Positions 1 to 11,300 of a DNA stretch of 64,000 nt are shown in pieces. The position numbers and the translations under genes were made by a program. Origin of the DNA: Euonymus europaeus (Eukaryota > Streptophyta > Magnoliopsida > Celastrales > Celastraceae); NCBI GenBank assembly GCA_963580455.1, contig OY756962.1:21532001-21596000 (forward strand), given 5' to 3'. How positions within the stretch are numbered: the first letter of the stretch is position 1; each line of letters starts with the position of its first letter. The notes beneath the pieces are model-generated. The model was not told where the DNA came from. It saw only the letters and a list, made by a program, of their open reading frames with translations, and ran no database searches.

Positions 1-789
1 GAGCTGAAATAATTCAGTTTCAAGTAAGTGAGCAAAATTTGTCGTTTTTTGTTCAGATTAACTCTAGAAATGCTAAGCTATTTTAGAATTTATTGAAGTG
101 TCTTTGTCGGTTAGGCATCACAAGCACTTTTATTTTTTGAGTGCTATAGCTTGATACTTTAATTTTCTTCTCTAGATGACAATTCCTACATTGGGAGATG
201 AAAATATTTTGCTATATTTTTCATGGCTAAGTAAATTAGTGTAGTTCATAAGTATTTGGTTTGTATATTAGATTTTCTTCCAAGTTCATTGGAAAAGCTT
301 GGCAGGGAAAGGAATTTGATCAGGTTATGGATGTAGTTAAATTCTGTAGAAGAAATGAATAATTATTATTAAAACTAAGCAACTAAGTTGCATCTTCAGT
401 GTTATGTAGATGGCTATCTAAAGTCTCTGGCTGTTGGATCTAGCTCAAGTTGGATTCAGCATGTAGAAAGATGTACTGGTAGATGCCCAATATCATTTAT
501 TGTTGTGTGCCTCTTTTTCTGCTATTTTTGCTGGTAGCCTTCTTGTAATTTGTTAGTCAGCTTATGCTGCTGCCATTGTTTTTTCTGGGGAAGTCTAGTG
601 GTTTCTTACATATAGATGAAGGCCTTATGTTAGCTGGTGGATATTGACCACCTCTGCTGGCATTTTTTGCAAGCTATTATTAGGTGAGCATTTTCTTTGA
701 GTCTTATTGGTACAGAGCTCAGTCTTATATTGTGTCTAAACTCTAAAAATGACATTTTATGCTGACTCATGCTTTATCAAAGCCAATGT

Positions 790-3450
790 TTTAAAAGGTG
801 GGTTCGGGAATTGAGGCGCTCACCTTCTATGAGGCGAGGCGTAAGCCTCGGATTGAATAAAAAATCCAAGAGAAATCAATAAGTAATAATACTCACAAAA
901 TTTCAAGTAACAAACTAACAATAATCAACAAGTCTCATACTCTCATCATCAATTCATCCATGATCCATCATCAAATAATGTCAAAAGGCATCAAAGCAAC
1001 AAGAGTTCAAAAGACACCAAAGCAAAAAGAGTCCATGGTTTTGAAGTTTAAACTTTAAACGTTTAATACAAACCAAAGCAAAAATAAATAAAACCACACA
1101 CAAATAAATCAAAGAGTTCAATAGCCATCATCATCCTCATCCATGGATTACTCCTCATCACTAGTTTGATCATCTAAGGAGTCATCCATAGATCGAATTG
1201 GTAGACCATCCAACTCATCTAAATCATCACTACTAGCTTCTTGAAATTCATCTTCTTCCTCCTCTTGGATGAGTAGCTCTTTTCCTTTATCCTTCCCTAA
1301 ATCAATAAGCATTCATATATTAAAATTAGTAAGTAGTAACATAAATATAAACTATATTTTTTACATTAACCTTTGCTCTTCTTGACTCTTGAATCCATTG
1401 GAGTTGGATTTTTCTTTTTCCTTTTGCTTGTCCCACCACCGCCTCATGCTCCACCTCTTCCACCGCCTCTACCATTACTAAATCCACCTCCACTTGCTCC
1501 ACCTCCTCCACCACCTCTACCATCACTTGCTCCACCTCCACCACCACCTCCACCACTTCCTCATTTCACTACTTGAGAATCACTAATAACATTATCCTCT
1601 CCTTGATTCAATGTAGAAGTTCCAATAACATCTCCAACATCATTTGGATTAGGAGGATTAGCAACCCACTCATCATTTGGATTAGGAGGATTACCAATCA
1701 CTTGAATTAGGAATGAGCTTCTTCATTGAACTGTACAATCTTGTTTTCACTTCTGCATCAAGAAGGAAGTTCTCTTAAAATTGGAACTCGGGATTCATGA
1801 AATAAGCGGCAACATGCAAAGGACGATGTAATTAGAACTCCCATTTTTCATCAATAATATCCCAAATCTCCTTATAATCTGCTAGTTCTCCACCCAAGTC
1901 TTTGGCTATTTCTTCCTTTGCTTTATCCATAGCATTATAAATATAGCCCATAGCAGGTTTCTTCTCAGAATCAACAAGTCTCAATACTCCTACCAACGGC
2001 TCTGTTATTTTCAGTGCATAACTCACACTAGGCCAAAAGGTATTCTCTTTTAAAAATTATTTTCCTCACCTCTTTGTCATGAGTTGTGTTTGCCCATCTA
2101 CAACTCGCCCATTGTTGTGAAGTGAACATTGCTTCAAGAAGTTTTCTAAGCTCCATCATGCATCTCAAGTCAGGACAGTTGTTGCAAATCTAGTCACAGC
2201 TGGTTGGATGATTTCCCTCTTTGTAAATTTCCTCATCAAAGCCAAAACCCAAGCATGATTATAGATAAAATTGCTTACTTTTTTGGCCTTCAATAAAGCT
2301 CTCTTATGCTGCGTCAACTCTCCAATCTTTTCCAACATCAAATCTAAACAATGTGCCGCACATGGAGTCCAATAAATGTGTTTTCTTTTCTCAATCAATT
2401 TATTTCCTGCTGCTTTGTAGTTACTTGCATTGTCTATCACAATTTGAACTACTAACTCTTTCCCAACCTCTACAACAATGTCATTAAGCAACTTGAATAT
2501 CAAATTTGCATCCTTCACATGTTCAGAAGCATCAACAAATCTCAAGAACACTGTGCCATTAGGATTATTCACAAGAAAATTGATTAAAGTCCTTCCCGAT
2601 GTCTGTCCAACCATCAGATAGTATTGAAACTCCCGTGTGTGCCCATGTCTTCTTAATATCTTCAACTATTTTCTCAGAAGTGTTCAACTCCTCCTTTAGA
2701 ATCCACGTTCTAAACTCATGCATGGTAGGAGGTTTAAGGCCTTGTCCATATGAACCAATCGATCGACACATGTTAATAAATGATGGACTTCTTGCCACAT
2801 TGAAAGGAATCGCATTTTCAAAGAAGAACCTCCCGATGTCCAAACAAACACGACTCCAGCTTCTTTTGCATTTGTTGTACTCATGGTGGTTTTTGCCCTA
2901 TCAACATCCTCATGATCATCATCAACATTGGCAATGTACCTATCCAAATAATGGCAATAGTATCAAATAAAGTTCATAAGCATAAATGCATAATGATTTC
3001 AAAAACATTAAATAAATGTCATTAGCAAATTACCTATCTATAGGCCCCCGAACATCTCGAGATGACACACGTGCACCACCACTAGGTCCAGTAACACTAG
3101 TGCTAATAGGATTAGAATTCATGTCTTCAAAATAAGAACCGGCCGAAACTCTCTCTTGAAACCTTTCTTGTGCCATATGCCTTAACGAGGTTCCTTTTTC
3201 TAAATATTGTTTCATCTCCTGCTTAACATCTTCAGGAACCTTATGACACGGAGCTACATTTTTATGTGTGCATGCAAGGTGATCTTTTGCCCTTTTAACG
3301 CCTCCTTTAAGAACTTTGTTGCAAAAATTGCATTTCACATACACATATCCTTTCTTCTCCCCATTTCGAACTTCTACCTCTTCCGTATATTTCCAAGCAG
3401 GATCTCTTCTACTCCCTCCACTAACTTTCACCATATTCAGCCAACTATAA
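790..3450 (-). mobile_element. hAT-superfamily DNA transposon remnant inside the MBD9 intron
   Basis: The region encodes, on the minus strand, a BED-type zinc finger followed by DUF659-like and hAT transposase sequence, running opposite to MBD9. The left side has GC-rich short repeats built on GAGGCG/GCCTCG around 808-862, which look like element-specific subterminal sequence. I could not identify matching terminal inverted repeats or an 8-bp target duplication, so both limits are approximate. The coding region is broken into several frames, so the element is probably inactive unless some breaks are introns. Confidence 0.7.
1148..3434 (-). pseudogene. hAT transposase (BED zinc finger, DUF659), broken
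   Basis: Read 3434 to 1148. The N-terminal 134-codon segment (3434-3030) contains a BED finger: an aromatic lead, C-x2-C (CNFC), and a downstream H-x4-H-type pair (DHLACTH). Segments at 2843-2565 and 2665-2165 carry the DUF659 signatures (SDGWTD; then VIDNASNYKAAG and TPCAAHCLDLMLE), which are hallmarks of plant hAT transposases. A further segment (2026-1832) continues the hAT core. Downstream comes a glycine/arginine-rich stretch (about 1556-1440) and an acidic tail ending at a stop complementary to 1148-1150. The parts sit in different frames; one or two junctions could be introns, but no continuous ORF spans the catalytic region. It cuts and pastes its own DNA in active relatives; here it is read as dead. 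Confidence 0.72.
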
Positions 3451-3483
3451 AGTATAAACTAAACAAAATAAGTTCAATGCAAA

Positions 3484-3762
3484 TCAAAGCCGAGTCCCTT
3501 TTTGTTGAATAGCTTCTATGTTAAACCCAAGGTATGGACTTGCCAGAGCCAGCGTTGTGCATTTCTCATCGAGTGATAAAACTAAGTCTCTCATGGGTTC
3601 ATTTAGAAAACTCCAAATTTTTTGGGACTGAGGTTTCGGTGATGATAATAAATTCATGATATGTTTGTTTCTGTAGTTTGCCAAAGACATCTGCATACTT
3701 TTTATTACTTTTTGTGCTTCTTCTTCTTCTGATTTGGGCGTCTTGAGGTCAATTATCGTCAT
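3484..3762 (-). CDS. Unrecognised 92-codon ORF upstream of the hAT remnant
   Basis: This minus-strand ORF has a coding-like composition: a charged N-terminus rich in Glu/Lys (SEEEEAQKVIKSMQM), then a mixed hydrophobic helix-forming stretch, ending KGTRL. An in-frame stop lies shortly upstream of the ATG. It precedes the BED-finger ORF on the same strand by about 50 bases but is in a separate reading frame, so it may be an upstream exon of the transposon, a captured host fragment, or chance. I recognise no domain and assign no function. Confidence 0.25.
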   Translation of the reverse strand: MTIIDLKTPKSEEEEAQKVIKSMQMSLANYRNKHIMNLLSSPKPQSQKIWSFLNEPMRDLVLSLDEKCTTLALASPYLGFNIEAIQQKGTRL

Positions 3763-3843
3763 CTTGATTCTTGTTCAATATCAGCTTCATATGCTCCCAA
3801 AATCTCCATTTTGCCTGTTTACTATTGAGCTTGTTCTGGCCAT

Positions 3844-3917
3844 TCAAGTTACAAAAGATTTCTTGATCAGAATAAAAATTTCAAGTTACAAAAGATTTCT
3901 TGATCAGAATAAAAATT
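3844..3917. repeat. Two-copy tandem duplication, 37-bp unit
   Basis: Bases 3844-3880 are repeated essentially exactly at 3881-3917. Two identical copies side by side with no divergence imply a recent local duplication (slippage or repair). It lies in the presumed MBD9 intron and has no obvious coding role. Confidence 0.9.
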
Positions 3918-5365
3918 ACTTCATTTGGAAGCAAATAATGGCTCTAATAAAGCAAAGTTTGAACAATGAGCTGTTGAATTTCTTGTCCTAAGCAGAACAC
4001 TTTCTTCGAGAATCATTCAACTTCTTGCAAAAATTGGCAATGAAGCAATGCTATAAGAAGTGACTTGTTCTTAAAATGGCTTATAGTTTTCAGTTCCAAA
4101 AGGTCTGGATAATGCATTTGCTCACTTTCATTGCTGTAAACCAAATGGCATTCCAGCCATTGGGAGAGACCATTTCTTGTTCCAATTGCTCTCTTTCATT
4201 TATCTTTAGGTCTAATTTCTGTCTGACAATACTCTCGATTGATTTTTGAGAGAGTGTTCTTGAAGTGGAGGACTGGGAAACCTCTTAATGATTATTTTGT
4301 TTTGCTTTGCTGCATATGGCAAGATGTATCCTTTGGCATTTAGCATGTACAACACAAGGAATCATTCTTTCCTGCACTAGCCCTTAAACAAGAGGTGATC
4401 CAGGAGCATATGCGTTCTTTCTTTTTTTGTTGTTTCTGTTTTGCTTTTTATCTTCTTGGGCCTTGCTTCTGTTTTAGTTTGTTGTTATTGTGTCTGTGGG
4501 CCAAGTCCTGTGGAGCCCAATAGCCTTCTGTTTTTGTGAGTGGTGTTAGGGTTTAGTCAGAAGCTGAATTTGGTTTTGGATGAATTGAAGTCCACGCTGA
4601 TTCCTCTTACACGAGGCAGTGTTGACTCTACTCTTCGATCTAGTCTGGTTACTGTTTCATCATAATTGCTGTTGTTTGAGTTTAAGGCTTTAGGAGTGCA
4701 TCAAGAGGTTAATCAACTAGACTGTTACTATTTATGCTCCTTTGAGTTTGTGTATCATGATTATTTGTTTCAAGGAGTGCTGTTGGAACAATATCTATAC
4801 AATGCTGAATGTCTCACCCATGGAACAATCCCGGTGGAATCCCTTAAGGAACGTTATTAGCAGCTTAATTATTCCATTTTCTTATATTTCCACGCAACTG
4901 GAGCATAGGATTTCATATTCTCCAAGATGCCCTTTACATTAGTAACATGTGTGAGATGAGTGTTTTTCTCTGTTCTTAAAGTCTTAGTAGCACTTGGTTT
5001 TAGCATGTCTGAATGATTTTGACTCCATTCTAAAGGACAAGTGTCTTTAGTCTGTCAGGGATAGTACTCCTATCCAAAAGCCTCGGTGTAAAAACAACAA
5101 ATGACTTGAATTTATGGTGAATGCATCTGAACATCATATTTATAGTTTTCCCTGGCAAAAATTATTTCTTTATTCTGTAGTGCCTGTTCTTTTTGTCCCT
5201 TTTCCTTGTGCTGTTATATTGTACTTACTGAAACCATTATTCTTTGTTGGTTCTGCTCTCATGTTGAGTTTGTTTTGTGTTTCTTCTGTTTTTAAAACCA
5301 TTAACAAAGTTTTTGAATGTTTAATATCTATACAACTATGGGTTATGTTTGTTTTGTTTTTGAAG

Positions 5366-8300
5366 GTGCACTCAAGATGATGCTTTTGATGGCAATACAA
5401 TTGCTGCTCCGGTGACATATTCTAACTTCGTGTCTGCAAGAAATGGTTTTGCCTTGCAAAAAGCTTCTGGGGTTTTTATGCACACTGTGAAAGTGGGTTT
5501 GGAAGATTTGTTATATCATACACGGACAACGGATAGAAGTATTGAGGAATTAGATTGGGCCTTCTCACTAGGAAGGCATAGAAGTAGTAATAATACAGCT
5601 AATAGATTGCCTTCGCGGAATCCAAGTGAGATATTTTTGCAAGCTCTTAAAGATTTCATTTCTGAAAGGCATGGCGTATTGGAGGAAGGTTGGCATGTGG
5701 AGGTCAGACAGTCCATGAGTAGTTATGAAGTATACGCAGTTTTTTGTTCTCCAGATGGAAAGTCATTTAATTCGATGTCCGAAGTTGCTCGCTATCTTGG
5801 TTTGGTGTCCAAGTGCAATCTTAAAGACATGGAAATGGCTATTGAGGAGCCATTTCCACAAGAAAGGTCACATTTAATTAAAAAGAGAAAGTCAACAACA
5901 ACAAGATCGTTTATTACCAATGGTTTTAATGAATGCAAGGTAAGTTGTCATAATAAGGAGTTTTTCTTCCATGATCAGAACATGAAATTTTTTCCTAGTA
6001 AGTATGGTGAAGTCATGCAAGCTGGAAATGCTGAAGATGGTAGCTTCGGTTCTCGGCATACCGATGTAAGTAGAACACACTTATTTTCCCTCATTGCTTG
6101 GGCTGACTTTTTACATATTTTGGGTTCTCTGTCAATAAGTCAACCTTGCATCCTTATTTTGTATCAATCTGTCTTTTGAGTTTTCTCTTGCCTGACTCTT
6201 TGTGTCCATCTACATATTGAATTTCAGGATGGATTTCCAGTCCAGTTTGAAGATTTCTTTATTCTTGCCGTGGGTGATGTTGATGTGAGACCTTCATATC
6301 ATGGTGTAAACCAGATCTGGCCGGTGGGTTATAGATCCTGTTGGCATGACAAGATTACAGGGTCTCTTTTTCTATGTGAAGTGCTAGATGGTGGTGATTC
6401 TGGTCCTCTTTTTAAAGTCAAAAGGTGTCCTTGCTCAGTGCTGCCTATACCAAATGGATCAACTGTTCTTGTTAGATCAAAACTTGATCATTCTACTGTG
6501 CATAACAATGACGAATGTTACAATCTGATTAATTCGGTTATGGATTGTGATAATGATGACTATATTCAAATGGTCCTTTTGGACCCTTCTCCTCCATCAG
6601 AGGATGATATTCTAACCTGTTTACGGAGTAGTGCTAAGGAAAGGTGTGCTGCTGAGTCTTCTGGTGGCGTGCAACCTAATGACTGGGAAACTGGAGTTAT
6701 TGAGATTTCTGTGGAAGAGTGCTTTGCATCTGTAGCTTGGAGACTCGTATCTCAAAGATTTATTGATGCTTGTTGTGACATCTTAAAACGTAATGGAACT
6801 CTTAAGTTTCATTGCAATCATGTTAATAATAAATTGGGATCCTCTAAATGGGGTGAACCGAATGAGAAGAGCAAGGCAATGCCTACTTCATTATCTAAAT
6901 TTTGCAGTTCTCCTAGATCTGTAAATGTCCCGTCCAAGTATGAGGGTGATAAGGAGCTTGGGACTTTGACTAATGTGCTGTCTAAATGGTTGGTCCACGA
7001 TAGATTTGGACTGGATGCAGAATTTGTTCAAGAAATGATAGAGCAGCTTCCTGGTGTTGAATCCTGCTCAAAATATAAAAGGCTTAGTAGTAGGGATCAT
7101 TCTTCATCTTTTCCAACTGTTAGCAATGGAGTCCTAGTTGACCAGAAGATGAGGGGAGTAGAAGTCAAGTTGGAAGAAGTTTCAAATGATATTCTCAGGA
7201 AGTCCAAAAGGTGCAGGCTGGTGGAGGACCATGAAATTGATAATAATCTTCCACCTCCTGGCAATGTTTTGTGTGTAAGGCTTCCTCCTGTGCTTGCTGG
7301 TGAGCTTTATCAGGTATGTTCTTGCTGCTTGAGGTAATTTTGTTTGAAATTAATTTGCTTTTAGTTTTGTGAGTTATGAGTTATGACATGCGGCATCGTA
7401 TATTTTGGTTTTGTTTTCAGGTATGGGAGCTATTTTTGCGTTTTCATGAGATATTAGGCTTGAAAAGACCTTTTTCATTGGAGGAACTTGAAGATGAACT
7501 TATTTTCCCATGGTCTGATGGCTCAGATATTGAGAATCCTGAGAGGAAGATTTTGGCAAATCAAGTCATAACTTCCCATATGGATGGAACAGGGGGTCAA
7601 ATCTCATCTTCAAGCAGTGAATCTACTGGGGTGTTAGTTGATAATCCCAGCATGTTTATAGAAATAGAAACAGAGGCATCGAAGGGAGCAGCCCAAGATA
7701 AACTTGCATCTGTTACTTATAGTAGGTGCTGTGGGGTTGCTTTGACAAAGGCTCACTTCTCACTGCTGGATGTTCTAATAAGTGAGCTCCAATCCAAAGT
7801 TGCTGCGCTTGTTGATCCAAATTTTGATACTGGAGAGTCAAAATCCAAGAGGGGAAGGAAGAAAGATGTGGATATTTCAATTTGGGAAAGAAGAACCAAG
7901 CTTAATATGCTCCCTATCAATGAACTGACGTGGCCAGAACTAGCTCGGAGGTATATTTTGGCTGTCTTATCTATGGAAGGTAACCTTGACTCTGTGGACA
8001 TTACTGCTCGTGAAAGTGGTAAAGTGTTTCGTTGCTTACAAGGTGATGGAGGGGTGCTTTGTGGCTCACTAACTGGAGTTGTTGGAATGGAAACAGATGC
8101 ATTGGTAAGATTGAGCATTACTTTACTTCTTATATTGTGCTCCGATAGTGTGTGACTTTGCCGAAAATAATAAAGAATTGAATAATGTGACCTTTATAGG
8201 TGTTAATTTTGCATAGTGTTTCATTGCATTGGCTGAATATGTCATGTCACTGGTGATTTTTTTTCCTTTGCCCGATTGTTATTTGTTTTCTTCATCGATT

Positions 8301-11300
8301 TTGAATTATTTTTGTAGGCAAACATGCGCATATGCATTTGTGTTGCATGTCTTACATGTGGTCCCAGTTGTATGGTTAGCTTTAAATAAATGTGAAAAAG
8401 ATTGGAATAAGAATGTCTACCATACCTTTTTTTTAAAATGGGAATGGGACCATACTAATGATTTAACTTCTTTACTTTCAGTTGCTTGCAGAGGCTATAA
8501 AGAAAATATTTGGTTCTTTGATCAGAGAAAATGATATTCTTACCATCGAAGATGAAGGATCTGAGCCAACTGGTCCTTGTGAAAAGAATATCGGTAGTGA
8601 TGGTAACATTCCAGAGTGGGCACAGGTACTGGAACCAGTTAGAAAGCTACCCACTAACGTGGGAACCAGAATCAGAAAGTGTGTTTATGAAGCTTTGGAG
8701 AAGGGTCCACCAGAGTGGGCCAAAAAAGTACTGGAGCATTCAATTAGTAAAGAAGTTTACAAGGGCAATGCATCGGGACCTACAAAGGTGCTAGTAACAG
8801 TAACTTTTTTGTGAGGCTTTTGTTGAAATAATATTTTTTGGCTTCCTTGTATGTGCTGATTGCCTGTGCATAATTTCTATGTTTTTCATGTCCTTGAATC
8901 ATGCATTTCTGGTTTCTTGATTTTGGGAATCTTGAGAAAAAGTTAAAAACTGATGGATACGAAGTAGTGGAGTGGGGATCATTTTTTAAGTTACCATATT
9001 AAAGCATCAAGGACAAGAAGTAGCGGTAGCAAAACTCTGTTTGATCCAGATAACCTACCGATTTGTTCGACCCGGATTAAACCAAGCTTGGACATGAGTT
9101 ATCAGCCGAAATTCCGGTCCAAACACAAAGATTTTGTCCAATTTAAAACTGGGTTTGGATTCAAACATAAAAATCTTGTCCGATTTAGTTGTCCAGGCCT
9201 GAGCTCGGATTGGATTATTGTATGATTTACTTGTCCAAAACTGACATTGTAAACACCTATATTTTACCTGGAACTGATTTTTCGCCAGCCCTATCAAGAA
9301 GACTGAATTTCCCACCCTTTTTTTTGGTTGTCTTGGAGTGAATATTGAGAAATTGGGGATTATGATCAATTCTGCTGATGGGCATCATTGCGTCTATCAC
9401 TTTAAATAAAGGAACAGGGAAATGTTTAGGTTTGTTGTCCTACTGGTGTCAAAGTTCTTTTTTTTCAAATATGCGCATGTCCATCGAGTGGTGGAATCCA
9501 AAGTGTTGTATTATATTTTCATTTCTTTCATGCTTTCAGGCTTGAAGAGACCATCTTACTTTTTTTTTTTGGACATCACCTGACATAATGTCTGAGCTTG
9601 TAGCTATTTTTATGAACTGTCTGTAAATTATTTTTGGTCTTGCTTGGAGCTTGAGCTTTTAAATGCCAAACTTGGTTTACATTCTTTCAAAGTCAGGGAT
9701 TTCTTATGATAATATCTTTCTGATGTTGCTCTTTATTGTTGATTGAACACAGAAAGCAGTTCTTTCAGTTCTAGCAGATGTACGCCATGAAACACCATCA
9801 CAGAAATCAAACAAAGGCTGCAAAAGGAAGAGAAGTTTTTCTGTATCTGACATTATCATGAGAAAATGTCGTATCATATTACGCCATGCTGCTGCTGCAG
9901 ATGATGAGAAAGTTTTTTGCACTTTACTGGGCAAAAAGCTTATAATTGCTAGTGACAATGATGATGAGGGAATTCTTGGGTCTCCAGCCATGGTATCTCG
10001 CCCTCTCGATTTTAGGACTATTGATTTACGATTAGCTGTTGGGGCCTATGGTGGATCGCATGAAGCTTTTCTTGAGGATGTTCATGAGGTTGGATTCCTT
10101 GTCCCATTTAATGAGAGAACTTCTTTACATTGTGATTGTTGTTTGCTAGGGAGTCATGAAGTTTCTTGAATGCATATGATTTTATCTTTTGTATGAGTTC
10201 CCTTTTGTGGGTTTATGTTGGTTATTTCTTTATTATTCTAAAGAGGTTATTTGCAGAGCAATCTATACAAGTTAGTATATATCTGTATTGTGTCCTTTGT
10301 TCAGCAATGTGATTCATAGTATAATATTAAAGGTCTTGTTATTGATGTCTACTTCCATTCTGGGGACTGATTGTAATGGAGAATTCAAGTACTTCTCTCT
10401 TGTGAGAGCGGAGTGAAACCCCTGATTTTACATGGTCATGTTAATGCATGTTTGGAAGGTATGTACGATAAAAAAAGAGGAACTGCTGTATTTTTTATAT
10501 TTAGTCCTTCAGAGAGCAAGACCTGATACCTGTAGAGCTGTAGTATTAGGTAATCAATAAAATGATACTTATTTGTTCCAGAACCTCTTCAAATGACTAT
10601 CAAATGAAGGGAGGTGTCATCTTAATGCTCTTTGTTTTAGTACTTTAAAAATTATTTAAGAGATTAATTTTCTACATATATTCATGACCAACCCTGATAC
10701 GACATAATGTACATAAACATTCACCTATTCAAATAAGTTGTGCTACCCTCACCTTGAATTTTCACAGTGGCGAGGCATATGTATTAGAAATTTCAAAAGG
10801 AAATATTTTAAGGCAGCCAAAACAATGACGGAGAAATTCAAATCTTGTTGGTTAGGTAGAAATCTGATTGAAGATAAATTCAATGGGTTTTATTTATTTG
10901 TTTGCCAGTAATTTTTTTTAACTATTACTACCATTATATTTTTCCGAGTCTGGAAAATAAGTTAAAAGGAAAAAGATTCATGGGCACTGTGGGTCTTGTT
11001 AAAGGGTCAAAGCACATTATCTTTTTTAGTTCTGAATTTGAAAAAACTGGGTAACAAGTAATGTAAGCGAAGAGACTTTATCCCTGTATTAAGCCTTGTA
11101 TGCAAATCCATTCTATATGTTGCTTTAAAAGGTATATAGAGTTTGCAATATTGTCTCTCTGTCCCTTGGATTTTCCTTATGATGTCTAGTTTTTTGCTAA
11201 ATATATTTTTGGCTTACTTTAGCCTTCATGGTTTGAGAAGCACAAGATGATGCTATTCCTTTTCATCAGTCATGGATGTTAAGGTTCTACTATTTGTGTA

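Larger units (their letters stand above)
1..5365 (+). other. MBD9: Inferred long intron at the 5' side of MBD9 (start not in window)
   Basis: No exon of MBD9 could be recognised before 5366. The first recognisable exon opens with a clean acceptor (T-rich tract, then AG at 5364-5365) and begins in the middle of the protein, after the N-terminal PHD-finger region expected from the family. The 5.4 kb upstream is therefore read as intron, with the first exon left of the window. It contains a minus-strand hAT remnant (about 790-3450), an unrecognised minus-strand ORF (3484-3762), a 37-bp tandem duplication, and AT-rich sequence with nothing I can name from 3920 to 5365. A short gene-like stretch near 4565-4660 ends in a stop and was not called. 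The alternative is a far-upstream non-coding exon inside this stretch. Confidence 0.55.

Noticed and set aside
15..30. First MBD9 exon ending at the GTAAGT near position 24
   Set aside because: The only open frame reaching this site ends in phase 0, while the exon at 5366 needs an upstream exon ending in phase 2.
1373..1576. Plus-strand proline-rich ORF
   Set aside because: It is the complement of the glycine-rich tail of the hAT transposase; low-complexity shadow.
4565..4860. Coding-like stretch in the presumed MBD9 intron
   Set aside because: A 33-codon open run ends in a stop and the following ORF has no recognisable content or splice sites in a matching phase.
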